Origin: Azadirachta indica
Taxonomy: Eukaryota; Streptophyta; Magnoliopsida; Sapindales; Meliaceae
Reading direction: 5' to 3'
Assembly: GCA_022749755.1 (NCBI GenBank)
Contig: CM040442.1
Span: forward strand, 14,048,457 to 14,112,456
DNA length: 64,000 nucleotides
The position numbers and the translations under genes are program-made. The notes under the pieces were generated by a model. The model was not told the DNA's origin. It saw only the letters and a list, made by a program, of their open reading frames with translations, and did no database searches. Shown one piece after another: positions 12,013 to 23,855 of the stretch (the first letter of the stretch is position 1; each line of letters opens with the position of its first letter).

Positions 12013-13563
12013 GTGAAAATCCACAAGTACATGGAATCATAATAAGTAATATAGTGGTAGAAAAGAATGTCGAACCTACAAAGACTATTTATCTATTAAC
12101 TATTAAAATTATTCTAGTTCTAAATTATTAAAAAAATTAAATAAAATTGGTGGATTTTAATTTAGACGATAAAAATATGTAAAATTAAATTGACAAATAA
12201 AAGAAATAACCAAATACTTAAATTAAAGTAATAAGATTTGACCAATGATACACTAATGGATCCAACTCACCTAACCAATCTAATTCCCAATCTTGACCAT
12301 GCAATCAATCAATTATCATTCTCTTTGATGGTGAAATATTCTAAATTATCTAAGACCCTCTTTTGAGTAAATTTAAAATTACCCACTTACGATAACCTGC
12401 GATATATCTTTGCAAATTTAAAAGTATTTAAGCACATTAAGATCAATAATATTTCATATAAAAGCCGCAAAAATCGCATTAGCACATTTCTATCTTTTGT
12501 TCAATTAATGGCATATATCATATGAAGCTCAATTACATGCATCTTCTCTCAAATTAACATGCACAACAAGTCATTAAAATATTAGCAGATAATTGAAAGC
12601 ATTGAATTCAATGATATATACTCAAAAGGAATAATAAAATTATGATAGCATGGAAATAAGATTCAAAATTGTTATGGAGAGGCTACATATCGTAGTCTTA
12701 GCAATGAAAATTAGTTCATAATGGAACTAAAACAAACCATCATAAATCTAGAATTCATAATGAAAAGGTACGATAAGAAGATTAAAGAGTTAAGAAAGAA
12801 AAGCTCTATGTAAATCAAGAGGCTTGATAGTCACAAAGCTCCAATCTCTCCTTTGTTGTCTTCTTATTTCTCCAAGCGTCAAATTCCCTTCCAATAGTGA
12901 GAATCTAGGAGTCCATGTAGAGAAGATTGAAATTTTGGATCCTTAGATCCTCTCTCCTCCAATGCTTAAACTAAGGGGTACTTACAGCATCCCTTACCAA
13001 AGTCAAAAGATGTAAGCCATGTCATCATATCCATATAGATGCAAGCAATGACATCATAAATATATTAATGTAAGTAATGACATCATATACTTAATTGATG
13101 TAAGCAATGACATTATATATTATCATATACTTAAATTATGTAAGTTGTGACATCATATACTTTCTCTAAAACAAGTAGCTTTCGACCTTTAAATTAATGT
13201 CCAATTTTATCTATTAAGATGGTCGATCTTGCGAAAATCTTCAAAATATATGTTGTAGGGCGCTCTCTTAGCCTTTTGTAGACGTCAAGATCGTCCTCTT
13301 TAGAGTTCTCCATTAAAACTTATACTTGGAATATTGAAAGTTATTTCCAGAAATCAAGAAAGAAAGGTTTCTCCTCAATTTCTATAATTCCTTTTATTCC
13401 TAAACAAAAGCAAAACAAATTAAATAAAAACTCTAATAAATTAGGAAAATAAACACAAACTAGCATAAAATTAAGAGGGAAAGTATGGCAAAATTGGTAT
13501 AAAAATTAAGCATACCAAAACTCTTTATATTCCTTCTGTTTTTCACAATTTAATTTCTTTATA
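12013..13563. repeat. Unidentified inserted repeat splitting copia A
   Basis: This segment interrupts copia A, and its tail probably continues at 17854-17869 beyond the Harbinger element. It starts with a block around ATGGAATCATAATAAGTAA. I found no coding motif, LTR pair or inverted ends. It is most likely a non-coding part of another retroelement, but that is only inference. Confidence 0.4.
13005..13165. repeat. Imperfect tandem repeat, unit around TGTAAGCAATGACATCATA
   Basis: About five degenerate copies of a unit built on GTAAGCAATGACATCATATA, each separated by a short AT-rich linker. It lies inside the unidentified inserted repeat. Confidence 0.6.
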
Positions 13564-14879
13564 TAAGGGACTAGTTATTTTTTTTATTGAAGTTTGAATA
13601 TGATGATTCAGATATCTAAGAGTTGTTTGTTTTTAATTTATATTTAAATATTTGTTAAAAATATCTAAATCTAATTAAGTTAAAAATTTTAACTTATATC
13701 TGACTAAGAAAATATCTAAATAAATTTAATATCTGATTTCAAAAATTAATTTATTTAAAATAAATTAATTTAATATCTAAATAAATATTAATTTATTTAC
13801 TAAAATAATTTGAAATCTTAATTAACTAATTTTAACGTACCTTTTTTCTGTTGTTGGTCTCCTTTCTCTGTCTTCTCAACTTTTTTTTCAATTTTTACTT
13901 GTAAGTTACTTTTTCTCTTATTTAATTCAGAATTTTTTAATGCATAATATAATATATGTTTTGTTGCTAGAGTACAAAAATTTCGATTGGTATTATTGAA
14001 TTATGATTGTGATAATGCTTGTGCCAATTCTAACGTGGTCTCCCTATTCAACATTATAGTGATGTAAGTTAAATTCTTAACTAATAGAGAGAACAAAACA
14101 TCACAAAGACTACTCTGATATCCTGTTTTGATTTTGACATAACTCAAGCACAATAACTATAATTTAATTGTCTTTGAAAGCAAAATACTCTCGATCTAGC
14201 TTATCAAACCAAACATTAAGATTTTTGAAACAATTCTTTTTGTTGGCAGAACAAGGTTTAGGTTGTCGAGGCTATAATAATTAATCATACAATAATCATA
14301 AAGTCATCCTATATTATTAAATTTCTTGACCAACCTTGTAATGATTATAGCTTAATTATTCATATAGATGCATGAATAGATTTGGCAGAATTATAATAAT
14401 GTTTTCCAAGCTTGACCATATAATAATTATATAACAAGACTATATTATTTTATATATATATATCCATTAACCAATAGTTACAATAATTATAGCATAATTT
14501 AGTTCTTCATTCATTTAATAATATTTGGCTTTCACTCTGATGAGGCTAAACCCCAACTCAAGCACCTATTGACCAATAGAAAAAGAACCTTTTGTTCAGT
14601 TCTTGACTTACATTGCTTTCTAACTTTATGAGTTACAAGATTTCTGCAATGTGATTCTGAATGTATTGTCATATTAACTTATTAAAGAGAATTAAATTCA
14701 TATATATTCTTTTTGTGGTGAATTATAGAATTTATGTTCCTTTTGTATATATTTGTAATATGATTTGATATAAACTATGTTGTATTTTAACTGTAAAATT
14801 ATAAAATTATAGAATTATAGAATGTATGTTTTCTTTGTATATTATTTTTACTAATTAACATTAATTATATATTTATACA

Positions 14880-15770
14880 GAAGGGAAATTTCAAGTGATC
14901 CAAAAATTAAAAAGCATTTCATTGATCTTTGCCTTATTGAGGCAAACAATGGAAATAAATAAAAAGAACATTATAGTCATGTGCTTGGCCTTGGGTTGGA
15001 GAAGGATTATACAAGTTAAATGAAAGACATCATGCCCAAAAACAACTTAAAAACGCATAAGACTATATAAAAAAACAATACCACACATGGGTTAGGTTAA
15101 CAATAGCTACTAAGCATGGTTACAATTTTGTAACACAGAGATTTGATTGGCCATATGAAAGATGAGAAAATTATATTAAGATAACCTATTTTAACAAATT
15201 ATATGAAGAGTTTAGTGCTTAATTTATATATATCTAATTTGCATTTTATTTCGCACAAAATATCCAAAAGCCAAACAATTTCATCGTAAGCTTTTACCAA
15301 ATGTTGATGAGTTAGAGGCTTTACTCTTAGGAGTTTTAGCTATCAGAGCTAACAATTGGAGTTCTTATATGGAAGGATTACCAAAGGTCAGAAACTTATC
15401 ATTAATATTTTCAACACCAGTGCCTAGTAAAACTTTAATTAATTTAGAGAAAGGATGATGATATGGATTATAACTTAGATTAATCGTAATGAGATAAAGG
15501 TTTTACCAAAAAAAAACACAAAAGAAAAGAAAAACGGATGAAATTCGTGAAGAAGTAAAAAAGTTAATAGATATATTAGAGAAGACAAATGACATGGGAC
15601 CTTCAATGAAAGAGTGTATGGCAAATTTGCAAAAGGTCTTAACATATGAAAATTTCTTATATTTTATTACCATTAATGCATTATGCAATAAAAGGGAGTA
15701 TCAAGAGGTGTGGATGGAAATCGAAAGTAATCAACAAAGAATTTGTTGGATTCAAAGTTCAACAAAATAG
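14880..15770 (+). pseudogene. Harbinger ORF1: Myb/SANT-like DNA-binding protein, broken
   Basis: PIF/Harbinger elements carry a Myb/SANT-like accessory protein that works with the transposase. Here the trihelix-like domain is visible but interrupted: a FIDLCLIEANNGNK stretch at about 14917, then a GW core, then KYPKAKQFHRKLLPNVDELE near 15260. The C-terminal helix region (EIREEVKKLIDILEKTNDMG, near 15540) follows. Many stop codons and frame changes prevent translation. There are at least two exons if introns are allowed for, but I cannot fix the borders. Confidence 0.7.
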
Positions 15771-16051
15771 GGTTTAGGACTTTTTATTTGGTTTAGTTAT
15801 TCAATAATATTTTGCTTAATGTGATGCTTGAAATATTATAATGGTTTTTTTTTTTTTACTTTTATTGTGAACTCATGGGATGTTGGTTATTATGTCTACA
15901 ATTTTAATTTTAATTAAAGTGCCATTGTTGAAATATTATTTTTTTCTATTTTTTGATAATTATAATTTTATCTTTCTGGTTATGAAATTATTTCACATAC
16001 TATGCTTAAATTTTTTTAACAACTATTTTTTGGTACAATAGATATGTTTAT

Positions 16052-17431
16052 ATGGAGAATTCTTCTTCTTATGATTCAAGTGGAGATGATAATACAAGAG
16101 ATAAGGTTAAAAGAGTACTACAAAAATAGTTAATTATGTATTGCATAATTATTAGCTATATTGTGTATTCAAAGACTGCCCATATCTACATCAACCTTTA
16201 CAAGTTTGTTTTTCATTCAAGAGCTTTTGAATGGATCAGTAGCTGTATGTTATGAGTTAATACAAATGAAAAAGAATGGTTTCATTTACTTATATCAAAC
16301 GTTCAAAGAAAAAAGATGGCTTACCAACAGTAAACATTTAACTGTTAAAGAGAAAATAGTAATGTAATGTTTTTAATGACAATAAGCCATAATGACCTAT
16401 AAAACATAGGTTCCAACACTCAATTCAAATAGTGAATAAATACTTTCATGAAGTTTTAATGGCTATGACGAAGTTTTCAAAAGAAATGATTATTTCTTCA
16501 TTAATTAATGATAACTCGAGTAATACAACTAATCATTAGTTGCAATAGATATTTAGGGTATCATATTTTATTGCTTACTAACAAAATTAGCATGATAAAT
16601 TATATGAAATTTGTTCTTATATTAACAATTATTGATTCATGTAAAGAGCTATTAATGCAATTGATGAAACTCTTATTCATGCATGCATTTCGGTAGATAA
16701 GCAAGTACTATAGAAGTTGTGGGAAAGGCGAATGTTTTCAAAATGTGATGGCAATTTATGACTTCAATGTGATATTTAGACATAATGTTGTTGGATGAGA
16801 AGGAACAGCATATGATGCACGAGTTTTAACAGAAATAATTCTTGACCAAAGACAAAATTTTCTAATACCACTACTAGGTAAATTATTTTTTCTTAACAAA
16901 ATTTGAATGTTATTTAGTAGTTTTTTTTTTCTTTTGGTAGTTACTCTTTTTTTTTTTTTAGATTAATATCATTGAGTAGATGCATTATATTCACTTACAA
17001 GAGAATTTATAACATCATACCACGACGTGCATTATTGGTTGAATGATTTTCGTACTAGTGGCCAAGTTAGGGGGATAGAGCAGATGTTTAATCAATGTCA
17101 TGAAAAATTGAGAAATTTTATTGAATGTGCTTTTGATATGTTAAAAGCTTGTTTCCTGATTCCAAAAAGAATTGCGCCATACTTGTTTAATTCATAGATG
17201 AAAATATTGATTGCATGCATTGCAATACAGTACAAGTTTCTTCAGAAAATACCGATTGTTGATGCATTATTTTCTAAGTTTGACAATAAAGATATAGAGT
17301 TAAAAAGTAATAATAAAGAAAGTATGAAGTTAACACCAAATGCAAAAAAATTGTTTAAACCATCAAATCAAGTATTCATGCAACAATTGCGAGACCAAAT
17401 AGCAGATCAACTCTCTAAAGCTTTCAATTGA
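16052..17431 (+). pseudogene. Harbinger DDE transposase (DDE_4), broken
   Basis: Family: PIF/Harbinger transposase, RNase H-fold DDE. Visible pieces in order: an HTH-like N-terminal part (TFKEKRWLTNSKHLTVKEKI, 16284-16343), the first Asp region (AIDETLIHA, near 16650, with the usual Gly after Asp replaced by Glu), a second Asp region (EGTAYDARVL, near 16800), and the Glu helix (RNFIECAFDMLKA, near 17110). A C-terminal tail ends QLRDQIADQLSKAFN and a stop at 17431. Stops and frameshifts occur from 16130 on, and an intron probably lies at about 16880-16960. It is inactive. Confidence 0.8.
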
Positions 17432-17869
17432 TTTTTTATTATCAATTTCATGTTTTGATTATTGCAATAAATTTATATATTTATATACTTGCAACGATAT
17501 TACAATATGATTTATTTTTTTATTTAATTTTTAATTGATCTGTATATCATTTGAATGATTTATTTGTATTTTTTTTTAAAGAAACATATATCAAACAAAG
17601 AAATAATATAATTTGCTAGAATTTTTATCTATTATTATGTTAAAAGTAATCAAAAGTATTATAAAATATAAATATATTGTATAAAAAAATATATGTCAAA
17701 ATATCAATTTCCAAACTTTTTATTTTTCAAAAAATAAATAAATTAATACTTATTTTCAGATTTTTTTTTTAAAAAAATATTATCCAAATTCAGATTTTAA
17801 TCAAATCATATTTCAACTATATTCAAAGTTCAGACAAAAAAATAAACGCTACCTAAATTATATTCATTT

Positions 17870-18895
17870 GGACATTCCTTTAAATTTGGGAATAGATGAT
17901 TTTGTTTGTTTAAACAAAACCTTTTTATTAATTATGGTTTACTTTGTGATGGTTTATACAAATTCTTTGAAAAGCGTGGCATTTGTGCTTAACATACTAT
18001 GCCAAGAGCACCATAGTAAAATGGTGTAGGAGAAAGGCATAATTATACTTTTTTAGGCATGATTAGGAGTATGTTAAGCAATTCATCATCACCTATTTTA
18101 TTGTGGATGCATGCATTGAAAACTACCGTGTATTTGTTAAACAAGGTTCTTAGTAAAACAGTTTCTAAAACTCCTTTTAAACTGTGAAAAGTAGAAAGCC
18201 CAGTTTAAGTCATTTGCACGTTTGAGGTTGACAAGTAAGAATTTATAATCCACATAAAAAGAACTTGAATTTAAGAACAACCAAAAGTTTCTTCACTAGT
18301 TATCCTGAAAAATCTAAAGGATATAAATTTTATTGTCCTTGCCATAGCACAAGAATTATTGAAACTGGAAATATTAGGTTTATTTAGAACTGTGAAGTTA
18401 GCGGGAGTAAAGACCTACAAAAGGTGAAATTTCAAGAAGTTAGGGTACAAGTTCCTTTATCCTAAACTTTTTTTAAAGTTGTTGTTCATTCAATTGTTGA
18501 ATAGTTGAACAATGACAAGAACAACAAATGAATGATCAAACAACCAATAATAAAGATAATGTTAACGTACTTATAGTAGATGAATCACAAGGAATAACAT
18601 TAAAATTTTCATAAGAACAAAGAAGATTGGTAGTTTATGATGATTATTTGGTACTTCTACAAGAATCAAAATTTAAATTAGGAATATATTAAGATCTAGT
18701 TTCGTTTTCACAAACCTTTTAACTTACTAATTCTAAATAAATAGATGCCATGGAGGATAAGTTGAAATCTGTGGAACATAATGAAGTTTGGGATCTTGTT
18801 GAATTGCCTAAATGTTGTAAGAGAGTCAGGTATAAATGGGTTTTACCCTAAGAGATGGTGATGATTGTAAGAAGACCTTTTCACCGATGTCTAAG
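17870..18895 (+). pseudogene. Copia A, segment 2: integrase C-terminal part and start of reverse transcriptase
   Basis: The sequence resumes in the copia pre-integrase spacer (SFKFGN, then GLLCDGLYK near 17960). It jumps straight into the late integrase core (FFEKRGICA, then [20 protein letters not shown] near 18080). Most of the integrase N-terminal half and its first catalytic Asp are missing, which indicates an internal deletion. The integrase C-terminal region (YPEKSKGYKFYCPC) and the linker follow. The first RT block (HNEVWDLVELPKCCKRVRYKW, near 18785) then runs to ETFSPM-like sequence, where copia B interrupts. Stops are frequent. Confidence 0.75.
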
Positions 18896-19099
18896 TGTTG
18901 AAAAATAAGAATTAACAAATATTAGGAGATTGTGTTTTCATTCAATGAAATATAATAGGAGAGTTTATTAAATAGAAAAGTTATTGCAAATAAGATTATT
19001 TTTTCTTTTTAGCTTTATAGTCTCTTTTATAAGAAGGACACTCATGTAAAGCATTAAATATTAGAGCCAATACACAAAATTCTTTCTTACAAATTGATA
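18896..19099 (+). repeat. Copia B left LTR
   Basis: A 204-bp LTR matching 23651-23855 over its full length. The shared core is TTAGGAGATTGTGTTTTCA near the start and CCAATACACA-like sequence near the end. Confidence 0.9.
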
Positions 19100-19199
19100 T
19101 GGTATCAAAGCTAAAATTTGTTCCTTGACTCTTCACAAAAAAAAATAAATAAATAAACTAGTGCTACTCAAACCCAAGCCCCAAACTTAATTTATTATA

Positions 19200-22100
19200 T
19201 TCTATTCAGATCATCATTATTCACCTAAATGGTGACAATTTTTTACAGTGGTGTCAATTTGTTCGAATGTATATTCAAGGAGAGGGAAAATTGGTTAGTT
19301 GATTGGAGAAAAGAAGGTGCCAACACCTTAAAACCCAGCATATGCAAGTTGGGATGTAGAGAATTCGATGGTTATGGCATGGCTCATGAATTCTATGAAA
19401 AAGAATATTGCTCTAACTACATGTGCTACTCTATAGCCAAGGAATTATGGGATAATGTTAATCAGATGTATTCTGATTTAGGAAATCAGTCCCAAATTTA
19501 TGAGTTAACCTTGAAACTTGGTGAAATCTGATAAGGAAATGATTCGGTTACCAAGTATTTTAACTCGCTAAAATAGTTATGGCAGGACTTAGACCTATTC
19601 AAGGACTACAAATGAAAATCCACTGAAGACGCCAATTACTTCAAGAAGACTGTGGAGGCTCATCAAATCTAAAAATTTCTTACTAGGCTCAACGTGGAAT
19701 TTGATGAAGCAAGATGGAAAATTATTGGTAGACTACCTCTTCCTTTAAATGGCAACAAATTTGTAGAAGTAAGGAGAGAGAAAAGCCGTAGAAATTATTG
19801 GTAGACTACCTCTTCCTCTAAATGGCAACAAATTTGTAGAAGTAAAGAGAGAGGAAAGCATAGAAACGTGATGTTGGAAAGAAAAACACTAATCAGGCTA
19901 TTGAGATGTCTGTCGTTGTTGCTTCTTATGCAATTGCTAATAAAGCAATGAATTCCTAAAGAAAAATATAAGAGAAGCCACGGGTTTGTGTGATTAATAC
20001 AACAAGCCTTGCTACACTCGGAAAACCTGCTGGAAAATTTATGGCAAATCTGTGAATTGTAAAAGCAACAAAACCAGTGATAGGACTAGCTGTGTAACAC
20101 CCACTACCAATGAAGCTAAAGCAAGTCCTTTTAGCAAGGAGCAGATGAATCATCTTCATAAACTGCTAAGATCTAGTTTAATCATCTGGTATTCCTAGTA
20201 TTTCTCTTGCTCAAATAGGTAGTGAACCTAGTGCCCTTTCTTGTTGTTCAAATATTGCTCCCTATATCATAGATTATGGAGTTTCTGATCATATGACTAG
20301 CCTTTCTAATTTGTTTAATACCTACTTACCATGTTTTAGTATAAAAGAAATTAGAATTGCAAATGGTAATTTTTCACTCATTGCAGGACCAGGTTTAATA
20401 AAACTCTCTAAAAATATTCATCTTAAATCCGTTCTCCACATTCCTAAACTAGCTTGTAACCTTTTATCTGTAAGTCAGCTATCCAAAGACTCTAATTATC
20501 GTGTTGTTTTCTTTGATTCTCATTGTAAATGCTTGGACCAAAGCTCAGGGAAGAGGATTGGTAGTGCTAAGATGATGGATGGACTTTACTACTTTGATGG
20601 TGACTCCTCCAATAATAAAAAAGCTCAAGGCTTTAATAGTGTTAGTTGTATCTCTATTTATGAACAAATAAGGCTTTGGCATTTCAGACTAGGACATCCT
20701 AGTTTTCAATATCGTAAACACTTGTTTCCCACTTTATTTAAGGTTTGGATTGCTCTATTTTCTTAATGTGAAAATTGTTATTTATCTAAAGGTCGTTGTA
20801 TTACATATTTGCCAAAACCTTACATTCCTTCAAAACCTTTTTACTTAATACATAATGATGTTTGGGGGCCTTTAAAAATCACTACTATTTCTGGAAAAAA
20901 AATGTTTGTCACGTTTATTGATGATCATACCTATTTATGTTGGACATACTTGATGAGTGAGAAATCTGAAGTAGAAATACTATTTAAGGTTTTTTTTTAC
21001 AAAATGGTTGAAACTTAGTTCCAAACTAAAATCAATATTCTTCATACTAATAATGGAATAGAGTACTTTTAATGAACATTTGGGAAATTTTTTAAAGGAA
21101 AATGGTATTCATCATGAGTCTACATGTGTGGATACCCCTCAACAAAATGGTATTGCTAAAAGGAAAAACAAACATTTACTTGAAATGGCTTATACTATGG
21201 TGTTTTCTATGAATGCTCCAAAATATCTACGAGGGGAGGCTATTTTGACAGCTTCATATTTAATTAATAGATTACCTACACGTATTTTAAAATATAGCAC
21301 ACTGTTAGAATTTTTTAAAAAAATTTTTCCTATGTCACAAACTTATTCGGATTTACCACTAAAAATTTTTTGTTGCACAGTTTTCCTTTATATTCCTAGC
21401 CACTCTAGGTCCAAGCTTTATCCTAGGGCCTAAATATGCATTTTCATAAGGTATGCTACAAATAAAGGGTTATCATCCCTAAACCAAAATTTTTTTTATT
21501 AGTATGGATGTCTCTTTCTTGGAAAACAAACCTTAATTTCACAAAAGTTTTCTTCAAAGGGAGAAAGTAGTAGAAGATAATTTTTAGGATTTATCTCCCA
21601 TTCCATTACCAGAAACTATTTTCACTACTTCTACTTCTCTTTCCTCTAATATCACTTACCTTACTACTAATCATAAATCACTAAATTAAGACAAACTTGT
21701 TCAAGATACTGAAAGAGATAAGAATCTTGATCAAATATTGCCAAACATTATTGTATCTTTAACAGAGGGAGAAACACTACAAATAGATCAAAGGAATCCA
21801 AACATTAAGCTTTACGTTTATACTTGAAAAAGACTTCATTACAAGAGTCAAGATCAACCTATAACTCAAGGACCTAATCAATCCCAATCTTTGAGCACTA
21901 GTACCCAAACTATTACAAGTATTGCTACTTCTTTAATTCCTAATTCTAATCCACCTTTAATTTTTATCTCAAACATGCAATTAGATCTTAATATTCCTGT
22001 AGCCATTAGGAAAGGGACTCGAAATTGTACAAAATATCCTATTACTAAGTACCTTTCTTATGATAAACTCTCTCACCTTCATAGAGGCTTCACCTCAAAA

Positions 22101-23640
22101 ATCTCATCCTTGTTTATCCCTAGAAATATTCAGAAAGCCTTGAATGATCCAAATTGAAAATTAGTAGTGATGGAAAAGATGAATACTTTAAGACGAAGTG
22201 GTACTTAAGAGATAGATGACTTGCCTAAAGGGAAAAAAAAAAGGTTGTAAGTGGATTTTCACCATGAAATGCAGAGTTGATGGTAGTGTAGAAAGATTCA
22301 AGGCAACATTGGTTGCCAAAAGCTTTACCCAGACCTAAAGGATTGATTACCAAGAAACATTTGCTTATGTAGCAAATATAAACTCAATTCGGGTTTTGTT
22401 GTCTTTACCTATTAATTTTAGTTGGTCCTTACATCAATTGGATGTAAAAAATGCCTTTCTAAATGGAAATCTAAATAAGGAAGTCTTCATAAGTCTACCA
22501 CCAGGATTTGGGGAAAGACATGGACCTAATAAAGTTTACAAACTAAGAAAATCCTTATATGGTTTGAAGCAATCTCCTAAAACCTTGTTTGAACGTTTTA
22601 GAAAAGCTGTGAAGAGTTATGGTTACCGTCAAAGTCAAGCTAATCTTACAATATTTTACAAGTATAACAAAGAAGGTAAGATTGTAGTTCTAATTGTTTA
22701 TGTGGATGATACAGTTCCTACAAGAGATGATATTGAAGATTGGAAAGGTTAAAGAAGAAGCTGGCAACTACTTTTGAGATCAAAGACTTAGGCACACTAA
22801 AATACTTCTTGGAATGGAATTTGCTAGATCCAAGAAGGTATATCTGTCAACCAACGAAAATATGTACTTGATTTACTCGGTGAAATGGGTCTACTTGAGT
22901 GCAAAAACTGTAATTGAACCTAACCTTAAATTACAACCTACCAAGACTAAGGTAGTACAAAAAAGAGAGCAGAATCAAAAACTCATTGAAGACTAATTTA
23001 CCAATCCCACACACGTCCTAACATAGCCTTTGTTGTAAGTATAGTCAGCTGATTTATGCACTCATTTGGACCAAAATATTTTGATGCAGTCTATAGGATT
23101 TTAAGATACTTAAAAGGAACTCCCAAAAAGGGTTTGATATTTAAAAGCTGTGGCCACCTACAAATCAAGGCATTCACTAGTGTGAATTGGGTAAGAAATG
23201 TTATTGACAGACGATCAACTTCTGGTTACTTTACATTTGTTGGAGAAAATCTTGTCACTTGGCGAAGTAGAAAACAAAACGTGGTGGCTAGAAGTAGTGC
23301 CAAAGTTGAGTTCAAATCTGTTGCTCAAGGAATTTGTAAAGTTTTATGTATTAAAAGACTATTAGAGGATCTAAGATTCTCTATTTCTTTACCCATGAAG
23401 ATTTATTATGATAACAAAGTAGTAATCTCTATTGCTCAAAATCCTGTTCTTCACGATAGAACGAAGTATGTAGAAGTAGATAAGCATTTCATTAAAGAGA
23501 AACTAGATAATGGACTGATTTGCATGCCTTACATATCTACTGTTGAACAAATTGCTGATGTCTTTACTAAAGGACTACCTAAGAAACAGTTCAACAAGTT
23601 AATTAACAAGCTAGCTATAGAAGATATCTCCAAACAAACT
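19200..23640 (+). pseudogene. Copia B gag-pol, multiply broken
   Basis: Visible blocks, in changing frames: gag (ELWDNVNQMYSDLGNQSQIY near 19450), a protease active-site region (near 20270; DYGVSDHM where D-S-G is expected), and GAG-pre-integrase (LWHFRLGHPSFQY near 20675). Integrase follows, with Asp at NDVWGP (near 20845), NGIEYF-like (near 21055) and TPQQNG (near 21137). RT has LDVKNAFLNGN (22440) and the catalytic YVDD (near 22700). RNase H has DRRSTSGYF (23208) and ARSSAKVEF (23288). It ends at 23643, just before the polypurine tract. Stops, frameshifts and a 73-bp tandem duplication in gag (19717-19863) leave no intact polyprotein. Confidence 0.85.
19717..19863. repeat. ~73-bp tandem duplication in copia B gag
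   Basis: Copies 19717-19790 and 19791-19863 share AATTATTGGTAGACTACCTC and the following block with a few substitutions. The unit length is not a multiple of three in one copy, so this adds to the frame damage. Confidence 0.8.
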
Positions 23641-23650
23641 TAAGGGGGAG

Positions 23651-23855
23651 TGTTGGAAAATAGGAATTAATGAATATTAGGAGATTGTGTTTTCAATCAA
23701 TGAAATATAATAGCAAAGTTTTTTAAATAAGAAAGCTATAGTAAATAGGATTTTTTTTTCCTTTTAGCTTTGTAGTCTCTTCTATAAAAAGAACACCCAT
23801 GTAAAGCATTCATATTAAAGTCAATACACAGAATTTTTTTCTTACCAAGTTGACA
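23651..23855 (+). repeat. Copia B right LTR
   Basis: A 205-bp partner of the left LTR, preceded by the polypurine tract and followed by the CTAAA duplication. Copia A reading resumes immediately after. Confidence 0.9.

Larger units (their letters stand above)
13567..17853 (+). mobile_element. PIF/Harbinger DNA transposon, degenerate, with TAA duplication
   Basis: The ends are inverted: the left end (GGGACTAGTTATTTTTTTTA ...) matches the reverse complement of the right end (GGTAGCGTTTATTTTTTTGT ...), with both running on through GAA-TTTGAATAT. TAA flanks both sides (13564-13566, 17854-17856), which is the canonical Harbinger target. Both expected genes are inside on the same strand: a Myb/SANT-like ORF (about 14880-15770) and a DDE transposase (16052-17431), both with stops. 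The element is 4287 bp and sits within the insertion that splits copia A. Confidence 0.85.
18896..23855 (+). mobile_element. Copia B: nearly full-length Ty1/copia retrotransposon nested in copia A
   Basis: LTRs are 18896-19099 and 23651-23855. Both start TGTTG and end TTGATA or TTGACA. A primer-binding site (TGGTATCAAAGC, 19100-19111, initiator Met-tRNA type) follows the left LTR directly. A polypurine tract (AAGGGGGAG, 23642-23650) precedes the right LTR. Target duplications are CTAAG (18891-18895) and CTAAA (23856-23860). Coding order is gag, protease, integrase, RT, RNase H, as in Ty1/copia. The LTRs differ at perhaps 15-20% of sites by eye, so this is an old insertion. Confidence 0.9.
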
